DNA of 64,000 nucleotides from Anaerosolibacter sp. (GCF_029240175.1 NZ_JARBTM010000007.1:1-64000), one strand, 5' to 3'; positions 24,854-34,285 are shown, numbered from the stretch's first letter. Notes: generated by a model not told the origin, from the sequence alone. A program made the numbers and translations.

Positions 24854-25399
24854 CTATAAGTAGAAATCTTCAATGGTCTTGTCTTTAATATCTTGATTAA
24901 TGCCTATGTATCTTAGTGTAATGCTTGGTGACGAATGATTAAAAATCTCCTGAAGGATGGCCACATCCTTATATATCTGATAATGCCAATATCCGAATGT
25001 TTTCCTTAAGGTATGGGTTCCAATTTCCTCTAGGCCCACAATGTCCGAAGCTTTATTGAGTATTCTGTATGCTTGTACTCTTGATATCGGACTATTATGC
25101 CCCTTCCTACTTTTAAAAACATATTCCGTGTCTTGCATATTGAATATATATTTTTCAAAATCCCTCTTTAACTGATGATTTATTAAAAAGCGTTTTTCTT
25201 TTCCAGTCTTTTTTTCCTTTATGGTTATATGGGTTCTTTTTCGTATATGATATACCCTCAGACTTAATATATCGCTTATCCTTAAGCCAGTATTTATTCC
25301 TACCACGAACAATAGATAATTCTTATACCCTAACTTCAATAATTCATTTTTCATTTCTTCAATTTTGTTTTTATCCCTAATTGGCTGTACTGTTTTCAT
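24854..25399 (-). CDS. Minimal tyrosine recombinase (integrase catalytic domain only)
   Basis: At 181 residues it is only the C-terminal catalytic domain; the usual N-terminal arm- and core-binding domains are absent. The catalytic set is present: TGLRISD (Arg I), KKTGKEK (the beta-hairpin Lys), HTLRKTF (His-x-x-Arg), FNHSSPS (His) and LRYIG (Tyr). AAAGGGG before the ATG and an intact frame suggest that it is expressed and not a relic. Such short integrases occur alone in clostridia and in some cases invert regulatory DNA. It lies between a small ORF and spo0A, 140 bases from a recombination-site-like dyad. Confidence 0.85.
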   Translation of the reverse strand: MKTVQPIRDKNKIEEMKNELLKLGYKNYLLFVVGINTGLRISDILSLRVYHIRKRTHITIKEKKTGKEKRFLINHQLKRDFEKYIFNMQDTEYVFKSRKGHNSPISRVQAYRILNKASDIVGLEEIGTHTLRKTFGYWHYQIYKDVAILQEIFNHSSPSITLRYIGINQDIKDKTIEDFYL

Positions 25400-25538
25400 G
25401 TATTGTCCCCTTTAACATGCTGGTATGATACTACTCAATAATATATTACATTCAATGTTAAAGTCAAATACATTATGTTACTTTTGTTTATAAGGCTTAG
25501 ATAGATATGTTGAATTTTCAACGGATCAGACGCAAGGA

Positions 25539-25572
25539 TCAATGTAACACAATAACTATTTTGTTACATTGA
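25539..25572. repeat. Recombination-core-like dyad
   Basis: TCAATGTAACACAA and TTTTGTTACATTGA form 14-base inverted arms (13 of 14 pair) around a six-base spacer TAACTA. This geometry resembles tyrosine recombinase core sites such as dif or loxP. There is no U-run on either side, which argues against a terminator. It lies 140 bases upstream of the recombinase start. Function is inference. Confidence 0.4.
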
Positions 25573-25837
25573 CCTTCGAATTTCGATAGACCCTTATATA
25601 CTCTGTTTAATGTCTTATTTGCTGTGGGGTATAGGTATACTACCAATATGCAAAATAAATGGCCTACAATCGATTTTGTGGCTTCTGAAAAGAGAGTGAT
25701 TACATTAATAGCGCAACCTAAAAATTGGTAATTGTATTCATTACTCAAAGGTACTATTTGTATGGGTAATCGAATGGAATGCCATAAGATTCTAAAAAAT
25801 TTCAGTATGAACGCTAACCTGGTCAATTTTATGCAAA

Positions 25838-25887
25838 AAACACCTCCAAAAATATTGATTATGATAACCAATAGATTTGAGGTGTTT
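25838..25887 (-). terminator. Likely spo0A terminator
   Basis: AAACACCTCCAAA pairs with TTTGAGGTGTTT with one bulged base, and ATTG/CAAT pairs further inside. The minus strand then reads TTTTTT. It lies about 95 bases after the spo0A stop. Confidence 0.65.
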
Positions 25888-25980
25888 ATAGGTTTAATAA
25901 GAAACAGTTTATAGGGTTAATAGCAATCATTAGAACGATTTAAAAATTTTACAACAGTTTGCATCAATGCATTAACTCAC

Positions 25981-26793
25981 CTATACCGCTTTTTGCTCTA
26001 TTCTAAGCTTGTCTGCAACCATGGCAATAAATTCGCTATTTGTTGGCTTGCCTTTATCATTATGTACTGTATAACCAAATAGATTATTGATAGTATCCAC
26101 TTTTCCTCTGCTCCATGCAACTTCAATGGCATGTCGGATGGCTCTTTCCACTCTACTTGGTGTGGTATTGAACTTCTTCGCAATGGAAGGATAAAGTTCT
26201 TTTGTTACAGCACTTAACATTTCGATGTTTTCAACAACCATAGTGATTGCTTCTCTCAAATATAGATATCCTTTGATGTGAGCTGGCACACCAATTTCAT
26301 GGATGATATTTGTAATTTCTGCCTCGAGCGTTCTATTTTTATGGGGACCTGATACAGAAGTATTTAACATCAAATCACTATAGTTTTTCTTTCTTTCTGA
26401 TACGGAAGAAGCAGCATTATTACCCATCAATTGTCTAATTCTAGTGATAAAAATTTCAAAATCAAACGGTTTAACCACGTAGTAATCTGCCCCAAGGCTA
26501 ATGGCTCTTTGTGTAATTTTATCTTGGCCAACGGCAGAAAGTACGATAACTTTCGGAAATTTTTCTAAATTCATTAAATTCAACTTTTCAAGAACTCCTA
26601 ATCCATCTAAATGAGGCATAATAATATCTAAAACCAAAACATCTGGTGATTTTTTTGCTACTAATTCAATAGCTTCTAAACCATCTTTTGCTACTCCAAC
26701 AATCTCCAGATCCTCTTGTTTCCCAAGATACTCGCTCAAAATGTCACAGAAATCCTTATTATCGTCTGCGATTAATACATTAATGTTTTTCAC
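25981..26793 (-). CDS. spo0A: Sporulation master regulator Spo0A
   Basis: The N-terminal receiver domain (residues 1-120) has the acidic pair D10-D11, the phospho-acceptor D56 in [12 protein letters not shown], and K107-region VVKPFDFE. A linker of about 30 residues leads to the Spo0A DNA-binding domain: [53 protein letters not shown], the recognition helix being almost invariant. Phosphorylated Spo0A binds 0A boxes (TGTCGAA) and commits the cell to sporulation. The start is GTG with GGGGGG before it. A sigma-H-like promoter overlapping a 0A box lies upstream. It follows spoIVB, as in most spore formers. Confidence 0.98.
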   Translation of the reverse strand: MKNINVLIADDNKDFCDILSEYLGKQEDLEIVGVAKDGLEAIELVAKKSPDVLVLDIIMPHLDGLGVLEKLNLMNLEKFPKVIVLSAVGQDKITQRAISLGADYYVVKPFDFEIFITRIRQLMGNNAASSVSERKKNYSDLMLNTSVSGPHKNRTLEAEITNIIHEIGVPAHIKGYLYLREAITMVVENIEMLSAVTKELYPSIAKKFNTTPSRVERAIRHAIEVAWSRGKVDTINNLFGYTVHNDKGKPTNSEFIAMVADKLRIEQKAV

Positions 26794-26847
26794 TAAATTA
26801 CCCCCCTGAAAATCTTTATATATATTTTAATATTCTCTCAATTAACT

Positions 26848-26873
26848 ATTCGACAAAGATATAAGATTTCCTT
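26848..26873 (-). promoter_or_regulatory. Sigma-H-type promoter with overlapping 0A box for spo0A
   Basis: On the minus strand AAGGAAAT (-35) and GTCGAAT (-10) are 11 bases apart, which fits the sigma-H consensus (AGGAWWT, RnnGAAT). The -10 lies in TTGTCGAAT, which contains an exact TGTCGAA Spo0A box. The -10 is 55 bases from the GTG start. Autoregulation is inferred. Confidence 0.6.
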
Positions 26874-26931
26874 CTCTATTGGAAAAGAATAACAAACATT
26901 TTAATGTAAATTCTTTAAAAGTATTAACAAT

Positions 26932-26957
26932 AAAGAGTGCCCTTATGGGCACCCTTT
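26932..26957 (-). terminator. Terminator of spoIVB
   Basis: AAAGAGTGCCC and GGGCACCCTTT form an 11-base stem with one mismatch and a four-base loop directly after the spoIVB stop; the minus strand continues with TTTATTG. Confidence 0.75.
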
Positions 26958-28271
26958 CTATTCATTACCATTTGCTAGTTGTCCGTAGCTTGTTAAATCT
27001 ACACCACATTCATTTAACATCCACTCAATAAAGAGACCATATCCTTTTGTAGGATCATGAACAAACACATGGGTCACAGCTCCAATGAGCTTACCATCTT
27101 GGATAATGGGACTACCACTCATTCCTTGAACAATACCCCCGCTTTTTTCAAGAAGTCTTTTATCAGTTACCCGAATAATCATACTTTTTACATTTGGATT
27201 TTTTTGATGATTTACTTTTTCGATAGATATTTCATAGGCTTGTACTTCGTTGCTATCAACAGTAGTGAGGATAGTAGCCTTCCCTTCCTTTACCTGATGT
27301 TGAAATCCAATTTCTATTGGTTGATGATATAAGGGGTTTTCAATATCTTCATAGGCTTTTCCATAAATCCCATAATGTGTATTCTTTTCTAGGTTTCCAA
27401 TAGGTTTTGTTGTTTCATAAAAGATACCTTTGATTTCACCAGGTTTTCCTTTCTTCCCTTGCTGAACAGAAGCTACTTTTGACTTAACAACTTCCCCGCT
27501 ATTGACTGCCAATAACAGACCTGTATCGATGTCTGTGATGGCATGACCTAGGGCGCCAAATTTCTGGGAATCTGGGTGATAAAAAGTTAATGTGCCTACG
27601 CCAGCTGTTTTATCTCTTACCCACAATCCCAATCGAAATTCTCCATCATCGGCAGATTTTACTGGATGAATATTAATGTCTAACAGCTTCTCGCCTCTTT
27701 TTATTCGCAGCTGAAGCATCTTGTTTCCGTTGTTATTGATTAAATTTGTTACATGTTCAGCATCTCTAACTTTTTCACTGCCTATTTCCAAGATGCTATC
27801 ACCAATATTTAATCCTGCCGTATAGCCAGGATTATATTTTTTTCCATCTATTCCTTCAATTTCTTCTAAGCCTACAATAAGCACACCTTTTGTATTTAAT
27901 TTGACGCCAATAGATTGTCCACCAGGAATCACTTTAACTTTAGGTATTACCTCAACAGATAATGTCTTAATTGGCAATACACCAAGTAACTTAAGCTGTA
28001 TATCTGTCTTACCTAATTTTACTGGGTTTAAGGAAATGGATTGATTATCCTTATTCTTTTCATGATTGATTAGACGAATACTATTGTTGGTATCTTGTTT
28101 ATTTTCTGCCTTTAAAGGAAACTTAACATTTAAAGATTGACTTTCACCTTCAAATAATCTAAGTTCAGTTGGAAATTGAATAATTTCATTCAAGACAAAA
28201 ACGTAAAATGCAGTCATGAAAACTGCAACTACGAAAAGCGAAATGAGGCGCTTTGTTCTGTCCTTATCCAA
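26958..28271 (-). CDS. spoIVB: SpoIVB peptidase
   Basis: An N-terminal membrane anchor (LISLFVVAVFMTAFYVFVL) is followed by a PDZ domain (roughly residues 115-200, GYTAGLNIGDSILEIG) and the S55 peptidase domain. The catalytic histidine lies in ALGHAITDIDTG and the serine in GMSGSPIIQDGKLIGAVTHV. SpoIVB is secreted from the forespore and cleaves SpoIVFA, which triggers pro-sigma-K processing. The start is a TTG about 11 bases after GAGGAG. A sigma-F/G-like promoter is seen upstream, in line with forespore expression. The spoIVB-spo0A order is conserved in spore formers. Confidence 0.96.
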   Translation of the reverse strand: MDKDRTKRLISLFVVAVFMTAFYVFVLNEIIQFPTELRLFEGESQSLNVKFPLKAENKQDTNNSIRLINHEKNKDNQSISLNPVKLGKTDIQLKLLGVLPIKTLSVEVIPKVKVIPGGQSIGVKLNTKGVLIVGLEEIEGIDGKKYNPGYTAGLNIGDSILEIGSEKVRDAEHVTNLINNNGNKMLQLRIKRGEKLLDINIHPVKSADDGEFRLGLWVRDKTAGVGTLTFYHPDSQKFGALGHAITDIDTGLLLAVNSGEVVKSKVASVQQGKKGKPGEIKGIFYETTKPIGNLEKNTHYGIYGKAYEDIENPLYHQPIEIGFQHQVKEGKATILTTVDSNEVQAYEISIEKVNHQKNPNVKSMIIRVTDKRLLEKSGGIVQGMSGSPIIQDGKLIGAVTHVFVHDPTKGYGLFIEWMLNECGVDLTSYGQLANGNE

Positions 28272-28341
28272 TAAAGATCACACTCCTCTTTTCCCCTTAT
28301 TTTTTTCTCCACCTCCACAATTTTTTTTTTACTTCTATAGT

Positions 28342-28371
28342 TAGATTAGCCTGATTTAAAGTCTATTATGC
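28342..28371 (-). promoter_or_regulatory. Candidate forespore (sigma-F/G) promoter of spoIVB
   Basis: GCATA and GGCTAATCTA are 15 bases apart on the minus strand, about 70 bases upstream of the start. The -35 fits sigma-F/G well; the -10 only in part. Confidence 0.4.
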
Positions 28372-28494
28372 TTCATAAAAAATGTTATTAAGACCAGACT
28401 TCAGTCGAGTTTTCTTGTCAATGAAGACTTATTAAGAACAAATAACACTTAGCTAAGCATTAAAGTAGTACTATTAAAGTAAAATTTTACATAA

Positions 28495-28523
28495 AAAAAA
28501 TAGGTTTCATTAACCTATTTTTT
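28495..28523 (-). terminator. Terminator overlapping the recN stop
   Basis: AAAAAATAGGTT and its complement form a 12-base stem with a five-base loop. The stop codon TAG lies inside the stem and a T-run follows on the minus strand. Confidence 0.8.
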
Positions 28524-30248
28524 CATCTTTTCCTTTAAATTTTCCTTGAAAGTTTTTCCTTGTTCAAGCATTTCTTTAGCATGTTCGATGGTCAACTGCG
28601 TTAATGAAACACCACCCAACAAACGAGCCAATTCATCAATGCGCTCATTATTTTTTAGCTTTTCTACATTTGTTTTTGTGTGACCCTCAATACTATTTTT
28701 TACAATGTAGAAATGGTTATCCGCCATTAATGCAATTTGTGGCAAGTGAGTTATACAGAGTATTTGGTGGGTTGAAGAAATCAAAGCCAGCTTTTCTCCA
28801 ACAATTGTTGCAGTACGACCGCTAATACCTGTATCAATCTCATCAAATATAAGCGTTGGTATATTGTCGACAGCAGCAAGAATTGTCTTAAAGGCCAACA
28901 TGATCCTAGACATCTCACCACCTGAAACAATTTTGGATAAGGGTTTTAACGGTTCACCTGGATTTGTAGAAATCAAAAATTCAATATGATCGATACCTTT
29001 AGCTGTGAAGATATGACGATGTTCTTTATCGAACTGAACAGAAAAATTAACTTTGAAGGTAACACTTTTCATGTTCAAACTGGATAATTCCTTCATTACT
29101 TTGGTCTCTAACTCATTAGAAATTGCTTTACGCTTTTCACTGAGTTTTTCACTCAAGGCTAACAGTTCATCTCTTAATTGATCAATATCCTTCTGTAAAT
29201 ATTGAATGATTTCTTCGCTATTTAGTATTTCTTCCAATTCGCTATGAATGCGATGACGATAGCTTAAAATATCATCGATGGTCTTACCATATTTCCTCTT
29301 CAAACTATTGATAATGTCTAATCTATTTTCAATTTCATTCAAAACATGAGGATCGAATTCTATACGATCTCGATATAGACGAATATCTCGCGTAAGATCC
29401 TCTAACTTATACAATATCTCATAAAGCCCCTGACTAATATCAGCCAGTGTTGGGTCATAGTCTTTTATGTGACTAAAGTCACTGGCAATATGGCCCAGAA
29501 TATCAATCAAAGATTTATTGTGATCTGTTCCATCAAATAAATATTCGTAGGATTGAGATACAACTTCATGTATTTTTTCACTATTGGCCAGTAAATTTCG
29601 TTCTGTCAATAGTGTCTCCTCTTCGTTATTTATTAGCTTACATGCATCTATTTCATTCACTTGAAATCTAAGCAAATCAATTTTTCTTTCTCGTTCTATT
29701 TCATTTCCATATAGACTAGCAAGCTTTCGTTCTTGATTCTTAAAGAGTTGATATTTCTCTTCAATCTCAGCTTTTAAAGCATAGATTTCCTTATCAGCAA
29801 AAGAATCTAAGATATCTATATGATTTTCCGAATATAAAAGCGATTGATGTTCATGCTGTCCATGGATATCTATAAGGTATTTGCTTATTTCTCTTACCAA
29901 AGAAACGGTAACTATTTTATCATTGATTCTCGAAACACTTCTACCGTTGATGTATAGCTCTCGGGTTAATATTAGAATTTGGTCATTTTCAAATTCGATA
30001 CCATGATCCCTTAAAACATCGTTTAACGCTGACTGATTACATTGAAAAATCAATTGAATCGTTGATTTCTCACAGCCTGTTCGAATAAAATTCTTATCTG
30101 CTCTTAACCCTATAGCCATATTTACTGCGTCGATTAATATAGATTTACCTGCTCCAGTCTCACCCGTTAAGATGTTGAGACCATTGGTAAAACTAACACG
30201 CATTTTTTCAATCAATGCAAAATTTTCTATATATAAATCTAAGAGCAT
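28515..30248 (-). CDS. recN: DNA repair protein RecN
   Basis: This SMC-like ATPase acts early in double-strand break repair. Walker A is GETGAGKS near residue 35, the signature is KIVSGGEMSRIMLAFK and Walker B is TLIFDEIDTGISG. Between them lie long coiled coils. The length of 577 residues is normal. A good site (CCGGAGG) precedes the ATG. It follows argR by 14 bases in the dxs-tlyA-argR-recN run. Confidence 0.97.
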   Translation of the reverse strand: MLLDLYIENFALIEKMRVSFTNGLNILTGETGAGKSILIDAVNMAIGLRADKNFIRTGCEKSTIQLIFQCNQSALNDVLRDHGIEFENDQILILTRELYINGRSVSRINDKIVTVSLVREISKYLIDIHGQHEHQSLLYSENHIDILDSFADKEIYALKAEIEEKYQLFKNQERKLASLYGNEIERERKIDLLRFQVNEIDACKLINNEEETLLTERNLLANSEKIHEVVSQSYEYLFDGTDHNKSLIDILGHIASDFSHIKDYDPTLADISQGLYEILYKLEDLTRDIRLYRDRIEFDPHVLNEIENRLDIINSLKRKYGKTIDDILSYRHRIHSELEEILNSEEIIQYLQKDIDQLRDELLALSEKLSEKRKAISNELETKVMKELSSLNMKSVTFKVNFSVQFDKEHRHIFTAKGIDHIEFLISTNPGEPLKPLSKIVSGGEMSRIMLAFKTILAAVDNIPTLIFDEIDTGISGRTATIVGEKLALISSTHQILCITHLPQIALMADNHFYIVKNSIEGHTKTNVEKLKNNERIDELARLLGGVSLTQLTIEHAKEMLEQGKTFKENLKEKMKK

Positions 30249-30262
30249 TTTAATACCTCCGG

Positions 30263-30712
30263 TTACTTTATGAGCTTCTTAAATTTATCGACCACTAACC
30301 CGGCATATTCTTGGTCACGAATAAGTATAAAAATTGTGTCATCCCCGGCAATAGTGCCTACAATCTCCTTTATATCCAATGCATCTACTGCAGCAGCAGC
30401 AGCATTGGCAGCCCCAGAAAGGGTCTTTAATACAACAAAATTCGCAGCGCTGTCAATTGATAATATAGAATCCTTAAAAATTTTCACCAAACGATCAGAG
30501 ATAGCGCTTTCCTGTTGCTTTAATGAAGCATACTTATAACGGCCGCTCTTGGAAAGAACTTTAATGAGACGAAGCTCTTTAATATCTCTGGAAACGGTTG
30601 CCTGGGTTACATTAATGCCGCTTTTCTTCAAAAAATCTGCCAGATCTTCTTGGGTTTCAATTTCATTATTCTCAATGATTTCAAGTATCTTCGCATGTCT
30701 AGAATATTTCAT
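30263..30712 (-). CDS. argR: Arginine repressor ArgR/AhrC
   Basis: The N-terminal winged helix ([34 protein letters not shown]) binds ARG boxes, and the C-terminal domain ([43 protein letters not shown]) binds arginine and makes hexamers; GTIAGDDT carries the aspartates that contact arginine. The length of 149 residues is standard. In this gene context (tlyA-argR-recN) it is conserved throughout the Firmicutes. TAGGAGG precedes the ATG. An AT-rich half-site resembling an ARG box lies about 50 bases upstream but is too weak to claim. Confidence 0.96.
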   Translation of the reverse strand: MKYSRHAKILEIIENNEIETQEDLADFLKKSGINVTQATVSRDIKELRLIKVLSKSGRYKYASLKQQESAISDRLVKIFKDSILSIDSAANFVVLKTLSGAANAAAAAVDALDIKEIVGTIAGDDTIFILIRDQEYAGLVVDKFKKLIK

Positions 30713-30881
30713 GCTAAACCTCCTAAAATATTAAATTTTCATTATGTAAATAAATAAATTCATATAATACTACATAATTAGCACTCACTAACATTATTCT
30801 ACATTGTTCTAGTTTATCCTTTATTCATCAAAAAAAATTTTTATACATTTCATTAATATTTCCAGTCCAGTATATAATAAA

Positions 30882-30902
30882 AGATAACCAAGCTGGCTAT
30901 CT
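30882..30902 (-). terminator. Terminator of tlyA
   Basis: AGATAACCA/TGGCTATCT is a nine-base stem with one mismatch and a three-base loop, just after the tlyA stop and followed by TTTTATTAT on the minus strand. It splits argR-recN from tlyA. Confidence 0.6.
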
Positions 30903-30906
30903 CTTA

Positions 30907-31719
30907 TTACAGTTGACTATGGGATTGATGAACAACCTGTTCTATGAGTTGATCAGTATCAGTGGAATACTCTATACTAGTATCATCACTGGTCAGATAG
31001 GCTAGATATTCGATATTTCCTTCAGGTCCCTTGATTGGTGAGTAAGATAACCCTTTTATAGAAAAGTTGTTTTCTTTGGCAAAAGTAAGGATCTTAAGAA
31101 TGACCTCTTTATGAACCTGAATATCTTTCACTACACCTTTCTTTCCAACCTTTTCTCTTCCCGCCTCAAATTGTGGCTTAATTAAACACACAATTTCACC
31201 GCCTGTTTTTAGAAGCTCCTTAACAACCGGTAAAACCAATCTCAAAGAAATAAATGAAACATCAATTGAAGCAAAATCTACCGTTTCATGGAAGCTGTCT
31301 TTGCTTACATGTCGTATATTTGTGCGTTCCATGACAACAACCCGTGGGTCTTGTCTTAGACTCCAAGCCAGCTGACCATATCCTACATCGATGGCATACA
31401 CTTTTTTTGCTTGATTTTGGAGCATACAGTCTGTAAATCCACCAGTGGAAGCACCAATATCTAAGGCAACTTTATCCTTCAAATCAATGTTAAACTGTTG
31501 AATTGCTTTTGCAAGCTTTAATCCCCCTCTGCTAACATAAGGGATAGCCTTACCTTTTACTTCTATTTCAGCATCAGTATCAATTTTTGTACCACACTTG
31601 TCGACCCTGTGGTTATTGACAAATACAAGGCCTGCCATAATAGAAGTTCTTGCCTTTTCTCGGGAATCAAATATGCCTTTTTCAACGAGTACAACATCAA
31701 TTCTATTTTTTTCGCCCAT
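30907..31719 (-). CDS. tlyA: TlyA-family rRNA 2'-O-ribose methyltransferase
   Basis: An N-terminal S4 domain (RIDVVLVEKGIFDSREKARTSIMAGLVFVNN) is followed by an FtsJ-like methyltransferase domain with the SAM motif VALDIGASTGGFTDCMLQ, the catalytic-lysine region AIDVGYGQLAW and VCLIKPQFEAGREKVGKKG. Mycobacterial TlyA 2'-O-methylates 16S and 23S rRNA cytidines; the Firmicutes orthologue is YqxC. The gene follows dxs by 12 bases and is part of the same conserved run. Confidence 0.94.
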   Translation of the reverse strand: MGEKNRIDVVLVEKGIFDSREKARTSIMAGLVFVNNHRVDKCGTKIDTDAEIEVKGKAIPYVSRGGLKLAKAIQQFNIDLKDKVALDIGASTGGFTDCMLQNQAKKVYAIDVGYGQLAWSLRQDPRVVVMERTNIRHVSKDSFHETVDFASIDVSFISLRLVLPVVKELLKTGGEIVCLIKPQFEAGREKVGKKGVVKDIQVHKEVILKILTFAKENNFSIKGLSYSPIKGPEGNIEYLAYLTSDDTSIEYSTDTDQLIEQVVHQSHSQL

Positions 31720-31731
31720 TATTTTTCTCTC

Positions 31732-33612
31732 CTATTTTCCAAGCATCTCGCGAACATGGCTGACAACGCCATCAACATCCAAACCATAGAGCTTAAACAA
31801 GTCTTCATTGTCGCCATGCTCTATAAATTGATCTGGAAAACCAAGTAACTTGAAGTTTCTGTAAATCTTATTTTCATTTAATAATTCCAAAACTTGACTC
31901 CCAAATCCACCCTTTATCAGATTATCTTCTAAGGTAATGACATGGGCACAAGCGGAAGCTTCAGTTAAGATGCTTTCCTCATCCAAAGGTTTTACAAATC
32001 TAGCATTAACGACAGTACAATTTATATTGTCTTTTTGCAGTCGTAAAGCTGCCTCATAAGCTGTCCGGACCATATTTCCTATAGCCAATATGCAGATGTC
32101 CTTACCCTTTAAAAGGGTCTCAGCCTTCAGTGAATCTATTTGATAATTTGCTGATATCTCTGAAAAATCATCGCTTTCACCCCTAGGGTAACGAATTGCA
32201 GACGGACCATCGTGGCTAAAAGAAAATTCCATCATTGCTTGAAGTTCCTTGCCATCTTTTGGGGCCATGATCACTATATTAGGGACATGAGATAAAAAGG
32301 AAAAATCAAAAATACCATGATGGGTTTCCCCATCATTGCCTACCAATCCTCCACGATCTATACAAAACAGTACGGGTAAATTCTGAAGACAGACATCATG
32401 GATAATTTGGTCATAGGCTCGCTGTAAAAAGGTCGAATAAACTGCAAACACGGGTCGCAGTCCCTTGGCAGCTAAGCCGGCAGCAAAGGTAACCGCATGC
32501 TGCTCTGCGATACCAACATCAAAAAAACGTTCAGGATACATGGATGCAAACTCACTTAAACCTGTACCTGAAGGCATGGCTGCTGTAATTCCAACAATTT
32601 TTTCATTTTCTTTCGCAAGATTGCAAAGAGTTTTCCCAAATACGGAGGAATAGCCTTCTCGCGATTGTGCAGCGATAGCCTTACCTGTTTCGATCTTAAA
32701 AGGATTGACACCATGAAATTTGTCAGGGTTTTTTTCCGCAAAATCATAGCCTTTGCCCTTTTTGGTGAGTACATGTATGAACACAGGACCGCGTATGTTT
32801 TTAGCTCGGTTCAGTACAATGGTTAGCTCCTTCAAATCATGACCATTTACAGGTCCTAGATAAGTAAACCCTAATTCTTCGAAAATGACCCCTGGTACCA
32901 AAAAGTACTTAAGACTATCTTTAGCTTTTTCCGCTGTCTTAAACATAGCTTTACCTACAGCAGGAATTTTATTTAATATGTTTTGTACATCATTTTTAAC
33001 TTTAAAATAGGCAGGATCAGATCTTAAACGATTTAAATATTTTGAAAGCCCTCCAACATTCTGTGAAATAGACATTTCATTGTCGTTAAGTATCACGATA
33101 AAATCTGTATTTGCATGCCCTGCATGGTTTAGTGCTTCAAAAGCCATGCCTCCAGTTAATGCACCATCACCAATGATAGAAACGACTGCATGTTTCTCCC
33201 CTAAGATGTCTCTTGCTTTTGCCATCCCCAATCCAGCAGAAATAGAGGTGCTGCTGTGGCCTGTCTCAAACGCATCATGTTCACTCTCACATCGTTTTGG
33301 AAAGCCACTCATACCTTTATGTTTTCTTAAAGAGTGAAACAAATGCTTTCTTCCGGTAAAAAGTTTATGTACATAAGCCTGATGGCCAACATCCCATATA
33401 ACTTTGTCCTTGGGGCTGTTAAAGACACGATGAATCGCAATTGTTAGTTCAACTACACCTAGATTTGAAGCCAAGTGACCACCTGTTTTGGAAACACTTT
33501 CAATCAAAAAATTTCTAACCTCTTTACCGAGTTCCTGAAGTTCATTATTACTCATTTTTTTTAGATCAGCAGGTGAATCAATTTTTGAGATCAAGCCATT
33601 CACATTACTCAT
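31732..33612 (-). CDS. dxs: 1-deoxy-D-xylulose-5-phosphate synthase
   Basis: DXS is a thiamine-diphosphate enzyme that joins pyruvate and glyceraldehyde-3-phosphate in the first step of the MEP isoprenoid pathway. ThDP binding is seen in SIIGDGALTGGMAFEALNHAGH ... NDNEMSIS. The pyrimidine domain has GIAEQHAVTFAAGLA and DRGGLVGNDGETHHG, and the C-terminal transketolase domain ends near LKLLGFPDQFIEHG. Length and order are normal. The start is uncertain: ATG at 33612 or 33627, or GTG at 33603, since no site stands out. It overlaps oapA by about eight bases; ispA lies in the same unit. Confidence 0.96.
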   Translation of the reverse strand: MSNVNGLISKIDSPADLKKMSNNELQELGKEVRNFLIESVSKTGGHLASNLGVVELTIAIHRVFNSPKDKVIWDVGHQAYVHKLFTGRKHLFHSLRKHKGMSGFPKRCESEHDAFETGHSSTSISAGLGMAKARDILGEKHAVVSIIGDGALTGGMAFEALNHAGHANTDFIVILNDNEMSISQNVGGLSKYLNRLRSDPAYFKVKNDVQNILNKIPAVGKAMFKTAEKAKDSLKYFLVPGVIFEELGFTYLGPVNGHDLKELTIVLNRAKNIRGPVFIHVLTKKGKGYDFAEKNPDKFHGVNPFKIETGKAIAAQSREGYSSVFGKTLCNLAKENEKIVGITAAMPSGTGLSEFASMYPERFFDVGIAEQHAVTFAAGLAAKGLRPVFAVYSTFLQRAYDQIIHDVCLQNLPVLFCIDRGGLVGNDGETHHGIFDFSFLSHVPNIVIMAPKDGKELQAMMEFSFSHDGPSAIRYPRGESDDFSEISANYQIDSLKAETLLKGKDICILAIGNMVRTAYEAALRLQKDNINCTVVNARFVKPLDEESILTEASACAHVITLEDNLIKGGFGSQVLELLNENKIYRNFKLLGFPDQFIEHGDNEDLFKLYGLDVDGVVSHVREMLGK

Positions 33613-34249
33613 CTCTCTTTCTCTCATGTTTTATACTTCGTTTTTTATTGGGTAAAATATTTATTTTGAATTTTGAATGAAGGAAATATAGTACTTTTCC
33701 CACCGAAAAAACAATTTCTTTAGATTTTCTCAGGGCAATTTCCTTTGCAATAGCTTTACCGCCGACGGTTACTGCAGCTACAGCACCACTTACAAGGATG
33801 GCGAGGAGGGATATATTGATTTGACTGACATCGCTTAGTTTTAATATCAATATAGCACCAGCTGCGCCGCTTACTATGCCGCAAATGTCACCGATGACAT
33901 CATTACAAAAATTAGCTACAGGTCCAGCATTCCTCACCAAAGTTACAGCGTGCTTTGCACCAGCAATCTTATTTGCAGCCATAGAGTGAAAAGGCGTCTC
34001 CCTGGCTGAAGCTACTGCAATACCGATGAGATCAAAAAAAATTCCTATAAATACAATCGTGACAAGTATGATAAATGCTAGAATCAGGTTTACACTTCTC
34101 AATATTGTATCAGAAACAAAGCTCATGGCCATTGCTAGAAAGAAAGTCCATACTGTTATGAGTATTACCCATTTTGAATTATATAAACGAATCCAAGACT
34201 TACCCATTTGTTTTCTTCGATGGGGTGCTTCCCCAGATTGCTCTTTCAT
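33605..34249 (-). CDS. oapA: OLE-associated membrane protein OapA
   Basis: The protein has four predicted spans (about residues 25-45, 50-75, 120-140 and 145-165) and basic ends. RNAGPVANFCNDVIGDICGIVSGAAGA between spans two and three is the conserved core of the OLE-RNA-associated protein family, which resembles CorB-type Mg transport proteins. OapA binds OLE RNA and brings it to the membrane; its loss in Bacillus halodurans gives Mg and cold/ethanol sensitivity. The gene lies directly downstream of the OLE RNA and upstream of dxs, the classic arrangement. The GTG at 34264 lacks a site, so ATG at 34249 is used. Confidence 0.88.
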   Translation of the reverse strand: MKEQSGEAPHRRKQMGKSWIRLYNSKWVILITVWTFFLAMAMSFVSDTILRSVNLILAFIILVTIVFIGIFFDLIGIAVASARETPFHSMAANKIAGAKHAVTLVRNAGPVANFCNDVIGDICGIVSGAAGAILILKLSDVSQINISLLAILVSGAVAAVTVGGKAIAKEIALRKSKEIVFSVGKVLYFLHSKFKINILPNKKRSIKHERKRDE

Positions 34250-34285
34250 ATTATATCCACCCACAAATTAGATTAGTTTATCTCT

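Larger units (their letters stand above)
25400..25980. other. 581-base gene-poor region between the recombinase gene and spo0A
   Basis: It holds a 34-base dyad (25539-25572) and the probable spo0A terminator (25838-25887). An open frame on the plus strand (25573-25731, 52 codons) and the 110-aa minus frame in the track both lack ribosome sites and recognisable domains, so no gene is called. TTACATT/AATGTAA half-sites recur between 25443 and 25572. Confidence 0.5.

Noticed and set aside
25573-25731. 52-codon plus-strand open frame after the dyad (…MQNKWPTIDFVASEKRV…)
   Set aside because: The composition looks protein-like and it could be a relic, but it has no ribosome site and no family was recognised.
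25539-25871. 110-aa minus-strand ORF in the track
   Set aside because: No ribosome site and no recognisable domain. Its ends fall inside the dyad and the spo0A terminator, so it is most likely a chance frame.
30730-30780. Possible ARG box upstream of argR
   Set aside because: Only a weak, AT-rich match that cannot be told from background here.
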